Part shown: positions 1 to 7,695 of the stretch, in pieces
Numbering within the stretch: the stretch's first letter is position 1
Layout: each line of letters begins with the position of its first letter
Assembly (NCBI GenBank): GCA_963785115.1
Contig: CAWATY010000005.1
Location: 124,001-188,000 of the forward strand
Length of the DNA stretch: 64,000 nt
Source: JACCWP01 sp963785115
GTDB lineage: Bacteria; Actinomycetota; Actinomycetes; Propionibacteriales; Nocardioidaceae
Direction of reading: 5' to 3'
Position numbers and translations under genes: made by a program
Notes under the pieces: model-generated
What the model was told of the DNA's origin: nothing
The model's database searches: none
The model's input: only the letters and a program-made list of their open reading frames with translations

Positions 1-456
1 CCATGGTGACGCTCGCGGGGGAGCTGGCCCCGGCGCTCTCAGCCAGCAGGCGCAGAGCACCACCGTTCCGCGTGGTCGCCTTCTGCGCCAGTCCCCCGCT
101 GGAGGAGTTGCGGAACGGGACGTCCGCGAGGGACGTCCAGTACCCGTCCGCGAGCGCGCGGTAGTCGTGGTCGGTCATGAAGATGACGTCGACGAGTCCC
201 TGTCCTCGTGGGCCGTACGCCTCCCAGCTGGCCTCCTGCTCGCTCGAGCTGCCGTGGACGTGCATGGCCGCCAGGAACGGCCGTGCTCCGGTCAACGAGG
301 GGGCGGCGGCGGCGACCTGGCTCCACGGCGCGACCAACCCGCCGCCGAGCAGGCGCTGATCCCACCGAGGAAGCCGCGACGGGTGACGCCGTGGTGGTGA
401 GCGGGCACGCCTTCGGAACCGGGCTCCGCGTCGTCGAGGCTGTCGTCGTCGTCCAT
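1..456 (-). pseudogene. Tat-exported PHP-domain-like protein, 5' part, apparent frameshift, cut by window edge
   Basis: The minus strand from the ATG at 456 encodes an acidic N-terminus (MDDDDSLDD) and a twin-arginine signal (TRRGFLGG). In the next frame it continues as a signal h-region (LLGGGLVAPW) and a mature part with MHVHGSSSEQ and FMTDHDYRAL. The two halves join only if one base is restored near 345-352; as written, the first frame stops near 291. HVHG and TDHDY resemble the metal-binding start of PHP-domain phosphoesterases, so an exported metal-dependent hydrolase is likely. The C-terminal part lies outside the window. Whether the shift is real or a sequencing error cannot be decided here. 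Confidence 0.6.
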
Positions 457-603
457 GTGCCCGCACATGGCATCTCCCGTCAGCTCGCGGCCCAGTACGT
501 GACCAGCCGAGGCGGCACGGTGCGCCGCGGCCGCGGGGCCGGTCCTGCCAGCAGCGTGGCTCGGTGCGCCTGCTCCCCAGCGGGTTTTCGGGAAAAATGC
601 GGT

Positions 604-628
604 GCGGGGTCACTCCCCGTGACCCCGC
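604..628. terminator. Perfect 10-bp inverted repeat hairpin
   Basis: GCGGGGTCAC at 604-613 pairs perfectly with GTGACCCCGC at 619-628 around a 5-base loop. On the plus strand it is followed by TTT; on the minus strand it is followed by CATTTTTCCC. It lies between two divergent genes, so it is either a terminator for antisense transcripts or a structured leader element of the minus-strand gene. Confidence 0.5.
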
Positions 629-684
629 TTTCCCGGAGTGCGGGTCAGTCCGCGCGGGGGCCCGAATGGCGCATGGGCGGACGC

Positions 685-690
685 TAGTTT
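685..690 (+). promoter_or_regulatory. -10 box TAGTTT of a leaderless promoter
   Basis: TAGTTT lies 6 bases before the GTG at 697 and there is no purine-rich ribosome site. This is the classic actinobacterial leaderless arrangement and it supports the chosen start. Confidence 0.6.
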
Positions 691-696
691 GGGCGG

Positions 697-1098
697 GTGG
701 GCAGCTCGCACGAGGACTTGATCGAGTCTGCCGCCGGATATCTGAACCCCCACCTCGTGGACGGCCGCCTGCTCGGTCAGGTTGCTTCGGCACTCGTCAC
801 TGATCAAGGCAACCGGTTCTTCGGCGTGTGCCTCGACACCGGGTCCGGGACGGGGTTCTGTGCAGAGCACTCGGCCATCGCCGCCATGGTGACTGCAGGT
901 GAGTACCGCATCGAGTGGATCGTCGCCGTGTGGCGCGACGACTCGGGCCGGCTCCATGTTGTCCCGCCGTGTGGGCGGTGCCGAGAGTTCATCCGTCAGG
1001 TCGACACGGCGAACATCGACACCCAGGTCGTCCTCGACCGCGACCGGACCGCACCGCTGCGTGAGCTTCTCCCGTTCCACGAGTGGCCGGACCACTAG
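697..1098 (+). CDS. Cytidine/blasticidin-S deaminase-like zinc enzyme
   Basis: A 133-residue cytidine-deaminase-fold protein. The catalytic motif CAEHSA has Cys55 and Glu57, and PCGRC supplies Cys92 and Cys95, giving the three-cysteine zinc site plus proton-shuttling glutamate of the small tetrameric deaminases. Expected chemistry is hydrolytic deamination of cytidine or a cytosine-containing nucleoside in the cytosol. The HSAIAAM stretch after the glutamate differs from the usual CAERTA of housekeeping Cdd, so a blasticidin-S-deaminase-like or other specificity is possible. The start is GTG, preceded by a leaderless-type promoter. The stop TAG overlaps the likely GTG of the next gene by one base, suggesting co-transcription. 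Confidence 0.8.
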   Translation: MGSSHEDLIESAAGYLNPHLVDGRLLGQVASALVTDQGNRFFGVCLDTGSGTGFCAEHSAIAAMVTAGEYRIEWIVAVWRDDSGRLHVVPPCGRCREFIRQVDTANIDTQVVLDRDRTAPLRELLPFHEWPDH

Positions 1099-1733
1099 TG
1101 GCTGACGTCCAGGCCAGGACCACAGCCAACCGCCGTCTGTTGGCCGACTTCTTCGATGGTCTCGACGAGGACCAGCTCCAGGCGCGCAGCCTCTGCGATG
1201 CCTGGACTGTCCGTGAGGTCCTCGGCCACCTGGTGATGCCGATGGCCGGCAGTCTGGGTGGCTTCCTGCTGCAGGTCGTTCGGGCACGTGGCTCCATCAA
1301 CCGGGCCAGCGAGGCGGTCGCCAGCCAGCTGTCGCGACGTCCGGTCGGCGAACTCACCGCGCTGCTCCGGGACAAGGCCGATCTGCACGGCAAGGCTCCA
1401 GGGGTGGGACCGATGGGGCAGATGGCCGATGGGTGCGTGCACCTCCGCGACTGCGCCCGGCCCCTCGGCCTCCCTGACGACGTGAGCATCGACGACTGGC
1501 GGATGGTGCTCGACTGGCTGCCCTCCGGCGTCCCCGGCTTGGTCCCGAAGCGCCGTGTCGAGGGGTTGCGGCTGGTGGCGACCGACCAGGAGTGGTCCTG
1601 GGGAGCCGGGGAAGAGGTCACTGGACCGAGCGAGGCCCTCGCGATGGCCGTCTCCGGACGCGCGGTGGCGCTCAACGATCTGGACGGTCCGGGCGTCGGC
1701 GTCCTCCGCCAGCGACTGGTTGATCGCGGGTAG
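1098..1733 (+). CDS. Maleylpyruvate isomerase family mycothiol-dependent enzyme (DinB-like)
   Basis: About 211 residues. The N-terminal half (ANRRLLADFF, then CDAWTVREVLGHLV) is the signature of the DinB-like four-helix domain of mycothiol-dependent maleylpyruvate isomerases, in which the histidine of GHLV is a metal ligand. Members use mycothiol, the actinobacterial thiol, for isomerisation or thiol transfer, but the substrate here is unknown. I prefer the GTG at 1098, which overlaps the upstream stop (TAGTG), over the in-frame GTG at 1083. The gene probably forms a two-gene unit with the deaminase-like gene. Confidence 0.72.
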   Translation: MADVQARTTANRRLLADFFDGLDEDQLQARSLCDAWTVREVLGHLVMPMAGSLGGFLLQVVRARGSINRASEAVASQLSRRPVGELTALLRDKADLHGKAPGVGPMGQMADGCVHLRDCARPLGLPDDVSIDDWRMVLDWLPSGVPGLVPKRRVEGLRLVATDQEWSWGAGEEVTGPSEALAMAVSGRAVALNDLDGPGVGVLRQRLVDRG

Positions 1734-1840
1734 CACCACGCCGCGACGCTGACGTGGGCGGCTGGGAAGTTCCGTCGTCGCTCCGTGGTTTGGTGTTTGC
1801 GAGCGATCTCGGAAGGCCGACTGCGACTCGAGGAGTCACC

Positions 1841-3382
1841 ATGAGTGAACCCGTTCCCGCCGCCGACACCCCGTCGGAGAGGACCGCGCCCGACCCGGGC
1901 CGATGGTGGGCGCTGGTTGTCCTCGCGGCCGCGCAGCTGATGATCATCCTTGATGCGTCGATCGTGAACATTGCGCTTCCATCGGCACAGGCCGACCTCG
2001 ACATCAGCAACGCCGACCGGCAGTGGATGGTCACGGCCTACACCCTGGCCTTCGGCGCACTGCTGCTGCTCGGTGGGCGGATCGCCGACTACACCGGCCG
2101 CAAGCGCACCTTCATCATCGGCCTGATCGGGTTTGCCGGCGCCTCGGCCTTGGGCGGTCTTGCGCCCAACCAGGAGCTGCTGTTCGCTGCACGCGCACTC
2201 CAGGGAGCCTTCGCTGCCCTGATGGCGCCCGCCTCCCTGTCCATCGTGACGGTCACGTTCACCGAGCCGAAGGAGCGCGCCAAGGCGTTCGGTGTGTTCG
2301 GTGCGCTGGCCGGTGGCGGCGCCGCGATCGGCCTGATCGTCGGCGGCGTTCTCACCGAGTACGCCAACTGGCGTTGGTGCCTCGGGGTCAACGTGCCCTT
2401 CGCCCTGATCGTCGCGGCGGCGGCGATCCCGCTCGTCCACGAGAGCAAGGCCCATGGCGACACCAGGTACGACGTCCCCGGCGTCTTGCTGGCCACGGGT
2501 GGCCTGTTCTCGCTCGTCTACGGCTTCACCGAGGCTGCCCGGTTGAAGAACCCCGAGGACCCTGGTTCCACCGAAGTGCAGGGCTGGGGCGACCCGAGCA
2601 CCGTGACGTTCCTGATCGTCGCGCTGGTGCTTCTCGTCGCATTCGTTGTCTGGGAGGGCCGGGCGCGCAATCCCATGCTGCCCCTGCGCGTCGTGCTCGA
2701 CCGCAACCGCGGCGGGTCGTTCCTGGTCTTCTTGTTCGTGGGTGCCGCGCTGTTCGCGATGTTCTTGTTCCTGACCTACTACTTCCAGGTCAACCTCGGC
2801 TACACGCCGCTAGAGGCCGGCTTCGCCTTCCTGCCGTTCAGCCTCGGCATCATCTTCGCCGCCGGCTTCGTGTCCCAGCTGCTCCCGCGCGTCGGCCCAA
2901 GAGCGCTCATGCTGCCCGGGCTCGTGATGGCGATCATCGGGATGCTGCTGCTTACCCAGATCGAGCAGGACTCGAGCTACTGGGTGCTGGTCTTCCCCGC
3001 GATGGTGATCATGTCGGTGGGCCTGGCCGGGGTCTTCATCCCGGCGGCCAGCACCTCACTCGTCGGAGTCGGCAGCCACGACGCGGGCGTCGCGTCCGCG
3101 GTGCTCAACACCTCCCAGCAGATCGGCGGCTCCCTCGGCACCGCGCTGCTGAACACCTTGTTCGCCGGCGCGGTCACTGCGTACTTCACCGACAACCCGC
3201 CCACCAGCCCCGCCCAGGCCGAGCAGATCCTCCCGCTCGCGTTCCTCCACGGCTACCACGTGTCGTTCTTCTGGGGCGCGGTGTTGTTCGCCTGTGCCCT
3301 GGTAGTGACCATCCTGTTGATCAACGCGCACAAGGAGGACATCCCGGCTGAACCGGCGGCACTGGGCGAACCTGTTGAGTGA
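1841..3382 (+). CDS. DHA2-family (EmrB/QacA) 14-TM MFS drug exporter
   Basis: A 513-residue major facilitator. LDASIVNIALP at residues 37-47 is the DHA2 motif in the first membrane helix (motif D1). GGRIADYTGRKR is the loop 2-3 motif A. GGGAAIGLIVGGVL is the antiporter motif C in helix 5. Length and hydrophobicity pattern fit 14 helices, so proton-driven efflux of hydrophobic or cationic drugs from the plasma membrane is expected; the substrate is not predictable. The ATG at 1841 follows CGAGGAG at a good distance, whereas the open frame extending up to 1754 has no ribosome site. No TetR or MarR regulator lies next to it. Confidence 0.88.
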   Translation: MSEPVPAADTPSERTAPDPGRWWALVVLAAAQLMIILDASIVNIALPSAQADLDISNADRQWMVTAYTLAFGALLLLGGRIADYTGRKRTFIIGLIGFAGASALGGLAPNQELLFAARALQGAFAALMAPASLSIVTVTFTEPKERAKAFGVFGALAGGGAAIGLIVGGVLTEYANWRWCLGVNVPFALIVAAAAIPLVHESKAHGDTRYDVPGVLLATGGLFSLVYGFTEAARLKNPEDPGSTEVQGWGDPSTVTFLIVALVLLVAFVVWEGRARNPMLPLRVVLDRNRGGSFLVFLFVGAALFAMFLFLTYYFQVNLGYTPLEAGFAFLPFSLGIIFAAGFVSQLLPRVGPRALMLPGLVMAIIGMLLLTQIEQDSSYWVLVFPAMVIMSVGLAGVFIPAASTSLVGVGSHDAGVASAVLNTSQQIGGSLGTALLNTLFAGAVTAYFTDNPPTSPAQAEQILPLAFLHGYHVSFFWGAVLFACALVVTILLINAHKEDIPAEPAALGEPVE

Positions 3383-3434
3383 AGCCGGTGCCAGGCGTCG
3401 GTGATCGTCGTGCGACATCGATCCGTGTCGGGCT

Positions 3435-3461
3435 TCAGCGTCTGAGGTGGAGGGTGTGGGT
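3435..3461 (-). pseudogene. Relic of a DUF222-HNH gene 3' end (copy A)
   Basis: Read on the minus strand this ends in TLHLRR followed by TGA, the same C-terminal residues as the HNH gene at 5686. The conserved stretch AGCGTCTGAGGTGGAGGGTG is shared with both other copies. Only about eight codons are recognisable. Confidence 0.5.
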
Positions 3462-3520
3462 CGTCATGCGGCCGGACCACTAGCTCGACCGGCGTCATCG
3501 CGCGGCGGGGCCGGATAGCC

Positions 3521-4084
3521 TCAGCCAGCCTGCACGTAACCCTGCGCCGTGACGTTGCCACCGTCGATGTACTCGCTGTCAAGGGTGGTGGCGTCTATCC
3601 GCAGCTCGATGTGGGGGGTCGGCTCACATGAGGCGTTGATGACCTCGATGTAGCCGGACGACTCACCCGCGCCCGCCGACAGCTCCGTGGCGTCGCCTAC
3701 TCGCGTGATGAAGGCGGTCACGAACGTCTCCGCCGCCCCCCACTCCTCTGCATGGGGGAGCGTGACAGTGGTGGCGTCGGGAAGGGCGTCCCCTGCCGTC
3801 AGGATGAGTTGTGGATCCCGCCGGGTCTCGGGGGGCTCGTCGCTCACTCCGGCCACGGCGTACACAACGCGAGCGTCCTGCCCCCATTCGTTCTGCGTGT
3901 TCTTCGGACAGGTCACCTCGAACCTCTCGAACGCGATGGCTTTGCCATCGGCTGAGGTGACGACGATTCCGCTTGCTGGGGTTGTGGCGGCGTCGTCTGC
4001 GGGTTGCCCACCTCCGGCTTCCGAGGTGCATCCGGACACGGCGATGCTGATGAGGAGCAGGGCTGTGAGGCACGTGTGTCTCAC
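3521..4084 (-). CDS. Small secreted lipoprotein of unknown function
   Basis: A 187-residue protein with a signal peptide (VRHTCLTALLLISIAVSG) and lipobox VSGC, so Cys19 would be lipidated and the protein anchored on the outer face of the membrane. The mature part begins with a Gly/Ala/Thr-rich linker, then a probable beta-rich domain with two cysteines (VTCPKN and NASCEP) that could form a disulphide. I do not recognise a family. The GTG start overlaps the stop of the tiny upstream membrane protein gene (TCAC on the plus strand), so the two are likely translationally coupled. Confidence 0.72.
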   Translation of the reverse strand: MRHTCLTALLLISIAVSGCTSEAGGGQPADDAATTPASGIVVTSADGKAIAFERFEVTCPKNTQNEWGQDARVVYAVAGVSDEPPETRRDPQLILTAGDALPDATTVTLPHAEEWGAAETFVTAFITRVGDATELSAGAGESSGYIEVINASCEPTPHIELRIDATTLDSEYIDGGNVTAQGYVQAG

Positions 4085-4221
4085 TGCGCTCGCCTCGCGC
4101 GGACCGCGCGCGTGACAACCCACCAGATCAGGGCCATCACCAAGAAGATGACCACGAGGCTCTCGACGGGTCGCATGGCAAGCACAAGAAGTAGCCAGCC
4201 CACGATGCCAATTCCATCCAT
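4081..4221 (-). CDS. Small membrane protein, 46 residues
   Basis: The sequence MDGIGIVGWLLLVLAMRP, then VESLVVIFLVMALIWWVV, ends in a basic tail RAVRARRAQ. It would form two short helices or a hairpin with a cytosolic positive end. It overlaps the lipoprotein gene by four bases. A TACCGT box at 4229-4234 sits 7 bases before the ATG at 4221, which fixes the start and argues that this short gene is real. No family recognised; it may act as a partner of the lipoprotein. Confidence 0.6.
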   Translation of the reverse strand: MDGIGIVGWLLLVLAMRPVESLVVIFLVMALIWWVVTRAVRARRAQ

Positions 4222-4228
4222 CACCGCC

Positions 4229-4234
4229 ACGGTA
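4229..4234 (-). promoter_or_regulatory. -10 box TACCGT of a leaderless promoter
   Basis: Minus-strand TACCGT, 7 bases upstream of the ATG at 4221; likely drives the small membrane protein and lipoprotein pair. Confidence 0.5.
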
Positions 4235-4389
4235 GAGCGTTGGCATGCTGCCGGACCCAAACCTTCGTGGCTGACGACCCCGCGCGCCGTCACTATCCAC
4301 GCCAAGGGGACATCGGTGGATCGGGCCAGGTCGCGATGCGGGCGACTGTGGCGTTGCGTGCGCCGTGCCCGAGGCCGCCCGCAGTCACG

Positions 4390-4773
4390 TCAGTACTCAT
4401 CGACCTCAGCACGCTGGCGAGATTCGTGCAGTAGTCCCCAACGCTCGATTGACACCTGGTCCTTTGTGAATCGGCTTCCTGTCTGGTTTGGGTGGTCTTC
4501 ATTCGGCACGCAGACGTACACATGTATGGGCCATCGATCTGGCTCCAACAAGACCGAGTACCCCCGATGCCGCGCTCCCAGAAGGACGCGGTCGAGAGAT
4601 GCCACGCCTGGCCATACGTCGCCCGGGATCGGCGGGCTAGCTGGGATCGGTGGGTCGAGAACTGCCCACACCCAGTCCCCGCGGCCGCCGACGCTGGCCT
4701 CGCCGACAATGGTCACCTCGACGGGTCCCCAACCAGGGTATGCGTCGAAAGAGGTAAGCCACATGCGCTTCAT
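4390..4773 (-). CDS. Hypothetical protein, about 127 residues
   Basis: The sequence begins MKRMWLTSFDAYPGWGPVEVTIV, continues with acidic and aromatic stretches, and has a beta-strand-like segment (YSVLLEPDRWPIHVYVCVP). There is no signal peptide or membrane helix and I recognise no family. The residue mix looks like real protein rather than a shadow frame, and no long alternative frame competes. The start could also be the in-frame ATG at 4764. It stands alone between small accessory genes. Confidence 0.5.
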   Translation of the reverse strand: MKRMWLTSFDAYPGWGPVEVTIVGEASVGGRGDWVWAVLDPPIPASPPIPGDVWPGVASLDRVLLGARHRGYSVLLEPDRWPIHVYVCVPNEDHPNQTGSRFTKDQVSIERWGLLHESRQRAEVDEY

Positions 4774-4829
4774 GCTGCCAGTGAGGGGCTCGAAGGGTGT
4801 CGCCCGCGACGGTCAGCGACCCACGGCCT

Positions 4830-4879
4830 GAGCCCTGCACCGGCATCACCGCATCCGGCCATGCGGTGGCGCAGGGCTC
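4830..4879. repeat. Nested inverted repeat, large stem-loop
   Basis: GAGCCCTGC (4830-4838) pairs with GCAGGGCTC (4871-4879), and inside it ACCGCAT (4848-4854) pairs with ATGCGGT (4861-4867) around a 6-base loop. A weaker counterpart (ATCGCC and GGCGAT) occurs in the paralogous flank near 5558-5582. It could be a terminator, a structured RNA or a mobility-related hairpin. Confidence 0.55.
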
Positions 4880-4978
4880 GTGCCGTCGCGGTGCGAGGGC
4901 AACTGTCACCAGCGGCACGGTGTCCTGACGCCGCGACCATCCGCTTGTCCCTGCGACGGAGCAAGGGCAACGGGATTC

Positions 4979-5044
4979 TCAGCGTCTGAGGTGGAGGGTG
5001 TTGGTGCGCGGACGTCGTTCGGGGTCGACCCAGGCGGGTGGCGT
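4979..5044 (-). pseudogene. Relic of a DUF222-HNH gene 3' end (copy B)
   Basis: On the minus strand the last 21 codons before TGA are identical in protein sequence to the C-terminus of the HNH gene at 5686 (residues from TPPAWVD to LHLRR). Upstream of that the frame is lost. It is a remnant of a second family member. Confidence 0.7.
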
Positions 5045-5148
5045 GCCGTTTGTGGTTCTTGGTGCTCGATACTGGCGCCAGGCACGCGGGCATCAACCAG
5101 AGCACCAAACTAACCGCCGTATGCAAGGCAAACCGTAGGAGATCGCAC

Positions 5149-5442
5149 ATGTACGCAGTGGTCGGCGTGTGGGAGATGGATCCCGCGATGAGGCAGGCTC
5201 AGACCGCGGCACTCCAGCGCATCGTTCCTGGTGTCGCCCAACTGCCCGGGGTGGTCAACGGCTACTGGAGCGACTTTGCAGATCCAGGGCAATCGCACAC
5301 CTTCATCGTGTTCGAGACCCGCGAAACGGCCGAGTCCTTCGCTGCACAAGTTCTCGGCAACACGAAGAACCAGGCGGCTTCGGGCGTCCGAAACATCAGC
5401 CTGGACCTCCTCGAGATCCAAGCAGCACTGGATCCTGACTGA
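5149..5442 (+). CDS. Small ABM-like (dimeric alpha/beta barrel) protein
   Basis: A 97-residue protein, MYAVVGVWEMDP, then a helix (QTAALQRIVPGVAQLPGVVNGYW) and a strand (SHTFIVFETRETAESFAAQV). This alternation of strand, helix, strand and an FxxRE/TAESF-like turn is typical of stress-response or antibiotic-biosynthesis-monooxygenase-like dimeric ferredoxin-fold proteins. No catalytic residues can be assigned. The ATG at 5149 follows GTAGGAG with 6 bases between. It lies between two copies of the HNH 3' flank. Confidence 0.65.
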   Translation: MYAVVGVWEMDPAMRQAQTAALQRIVPGVAQLPGVVNGYWSDFADPGQSHTFIVFETRETAESFAAQVLGNTKNQAASGVRNISLDLLEIQAALDPD

Positions 5443-5685
5443 GCTGCGTCTTTCCGCCGCGAGTGCGTCACCCGTGACGTCCGGATCTGCCGCTGTCCGC
5501 ACGGAGCGGTACGGCCACGTCGCCGGTCATCGACCTGGCCGCCTGAGTCGGGGCCGGGATCGCCGTATTCAGCCTGGCGATGCAGTTCCGTGCCGTCGCG
5601 CTGCCAGCATCTTGGTGGAAGCGGCCATCGGTTAAGGGCGCGGCGACGATCAGCTGCTCACACGTCGGACTAGGAACCGAGCTTC

Positions 5686-7006
5686 CTAGCGTCTGAGGTG
5701 GAGGGTGTTGGTGCGGGGTCGTCGTTCGGGGTCGACCCAGGCGGGTGGGGTGAACTCGGGTCGTTTGTTGGCGGCTAGGCGGACGGTCCATTCGCCGCGG
5801 TGGATGACGACGTGGTGGGTGTGGCAGAGCAGCACCCCGTTGTCGAGCGAGGTGGGTCCGCCGAACAGCCAGTGGATGATGTGGTGCACGTTGGTCCAGG
5901 CCGGCGGCCGGTCGCATCCGGGGAAGGCACACCCGCGGTCTCTGATCTCGACCGCGCGGCGCAGTTCCTTGGTGAAGACCCGGATCGCCCGGCCGACGTC
6001 GAGCGGGACGCCGTTCGAGTTGAGCAGCACCGGGATGATGGTGGCGTCGCAGGCGAGCCGGCGGATGTCGGCGGCGGAGATCGGGGTGCCGGTGTCCAGG
6101 GTGCCCAGCCCGAGGGAGGCCTTGAGGGCGTCGAAGTCGATGGTGATGGCGATGTGGGCGGGGAACCCGAAGCTGGTCGGGGTGTCCGGCGCGCCGAGGG
6201 TGCGGCGGCAGATCTCCACCAGCGCGTCGGCCTGACGCTGCCCGGCAGTGCGGGTGTCGGCGCCGCCATCTGCGTTGGGTAGTCCGCCGGGCTTGGCGAA
6301 GGGTTCCAGCGCGGCGGACACGGTGGCCCAGGACTCTGGGTCGAGCTCGCCGGCCAGCCGGATCCGGCCGCGGTGATCGACCCGGGCGGACAGGGTGTTC
6401 TTGCGGTTCTGGTCGCGGGCCTCGGCCTGGGCGAGCGCTTCGGCCTCGGCCTGCTCGGCCACCTCCGGGGCGAGGTAGGCGAGTAGGTGCTGGCCGTAGC
6501 CGGCGAGAACCTGCGCGGAGTGGTCAGCCGCCCACTGCAGCATCAGCCGCTCACCGCGGCCGATCACCTCCGCACCCAACGAGTCGGGCAGCGTGGAGAC
6601 GGCGGTGGCGATCACCCGGGCCTGGTCGGCATCAATGTCACCGGCCGCGAACGCCGCACCCGGTCGCCGCCAGCCCGCCGCCGGCGAGCTGTTCGCCGAG
6701 GTTGACGGCCTGGGTGACCCGGGCCCTCCTGGCGGTGAGCAGGTCGGCGGCCCAGGCGGTTGTCGAGGTCGCGCCGACGGTGGTGGCCAGGTCCCGGCGG
6801 GACGCTTCGGCCAGCGCGGCGTCCTGGATCGCCTCGGCCCGTCGGATCACGTTCTCCGCGGCGGTGATGACGCCTGCCACGTCGTCGTCCGAGGCGGACC
6901 ACAAGGTCAGCGACCCCGGGGCGACCAGCTCGTCGAGGCGTTGCCCGAACCGCGCGCACAACTCCGCCACCGGGTGGCAGGTCGTCGTGGTGGGCTGGTC
7001 GCTCAT
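5686..7006 (-). pseudogene. DUF222/13E12-type HNH endonuclease gene, one-base frameshift
   Basis: The N-terminal part (7006 down to about 6660) is the helical DUF222 domain starting MSDQPTTTTCHPVAELCARF. The C-terminal part (about 6660 down to 5686) continues DUF222 and ends in the HNH nuclease motif CAFPGCDRPPAW, then HHIIHWLFGG, LDNGVLLC and HTHHVVIH. The frames meet at the CCC run at 6659-6661: removing one base gives a continuous reading frame of about 439 residues (LAATGAAFAAGDIDADQ). As written the first frame stops soon after. Such genes occur in many diverged copies in actinobacterial genomes and are linked to mobile introns or recombination; their role is unclear. A TAGGTT box 6 bases upstream of the ATG at 7006 supports the start. 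Confidence 0.85.
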
Positions 7007-7012
7007 GGGACA

Positions 7013-7018
7013 AACCTA
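7013..7018 (-). promoter_or_regulatory. -10 box TAGGTT of a leaderless promoter
   Basis: Minus-strand TAGGTT, 6 bases before the ATG at 7006 of the HNH gene. Confidence 0.5.
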
Positions 7019-7115
7019 GACGCCGCCACCGACAGTCCTCTGACAGAGATTCCCCTTGTCCACAAGGGATATCTCCGCGATGCAATGTTACGCTGCGTGT
7101 CCCCACGTCTGCGCT

Positions 7116-7121
7116 TAGCAT
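7116..7121 (+). promoter_or_regulatory. -10 box TAGCAT of a leaderless promoter
   Basis: TAGCAT, 6 bases before the ATG at 7128 of the Nudix gene, with no ribosome binding site between. Confidence 0.6.
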
Positions 7122-7127
7122 CGCGAC

Positions 7128-7559
7128 ATGCCGGCGTCGGAGGACCGACAGCGTGTTGCCGCCTATGGCGTCGCGCGACGTCGCGATGAAGTCCTTCTCG
7201 TTCAGGCCTCGTCTGCCACGGGCGTCCCGGGCACATGGTGGCTGCCCGGTGGTGGCTTGTGGTTCGGCGAGAGTCCCAGCGAGTGCCTCGTGCGGGAGTT
7301 CATGGAGGAAACCGGACTCGTGGCACGAGTAGGCGACCTGCTGGACGTCGTATCGGACGTCGCAGTGTTGGTTCGGGGGCCGGTGCGACTTCACTCGGTC
7401 CGACTCATATACGAGGTGGAGGCTGAGCCTGGGTCCGAACGGCCCGAGGCAGCTGGCTCGACGGACGCGGTGCGCTGGGTTCGATATCGCGATGTTGAGG
7501 CTCTGCCTCTCATCCCGTGGCTCAGGGAGCTGGCTGCGGCACACCTGAACGCACGCTGA
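7128..7559 (+). CDS. Nudix hydrolase
   Basis: A 143-residue protein with a complete Nudix box at residues 42-64: Gly42, five residues, Glu48, seven residues, then REFMEETGL. This binds the metal ions used to hydrolyse nucleoside diphosphates linked to another group. VPGTWWLPGGG precedes the box as in ADP-ribose or MutT-like housecleaning members; the substrate cannot be named from sequence. It stands alone as a single gene with its own leaderless promoter, diverging from the HNH gene. Confidence 0.9.
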   Translation: MPASEDRQRVAAYGVARRRDEVLLVQASSATGVPGTWWLPGGGLWFGESPSECLVREFMEETGLVARVGDLLDVVSDVAVLVRGPVRLHSVRLIYEVEAEPGSERPEAAGSTDAVRWVRYRDVEALPLIPWLRELAAAHLNAR

Positions 7560-7695
7560 TCGGGCGCACGAGTGACGCCGCCGTCGTGGTGGCCGCGACA
7601 CCCTCACCAACGGTCCTACGACGAAGGGGTAGTTGTCCTCTCAACCGTCCAGACCTCAGGCTCGGTGCACTGTCCCGAGACGAACGAGGTGCACC

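Larger units (their letters stand above)
4774..5148. other. Gene-free segment holding a large hairpin and an HNH relic
   Basis: No convincing gene. It contains a nested inverted repeat at 4830-4879 and a decayed 3' end of a DUF222-HNH gene at 4979-5044. Bases from about 4840 to 5044 resemble 5555-5752, for example GTGCCGTCGCG at 4880 and at 5590 and the shared tail. The segment therefore looks like a diverged copy of the region that ends and follows the HNH gene. Confidence 0.55.

Noticed and set aside
989..2455. Long minus-strand open frame (488 codons)
   Set aside because: It lies opposite the deaminase, mycothiol-enzyme and MFS genes and is rich in Arg, Gly, Ser and Pro without domain character; a high-GC antisense shadow.
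5038..5148. N-terminal extension of the ABM-like protein
   Set aside because: The extra codons cover the HNH relic and lack coding character; the ATG at 5149 has a good ribosome site.
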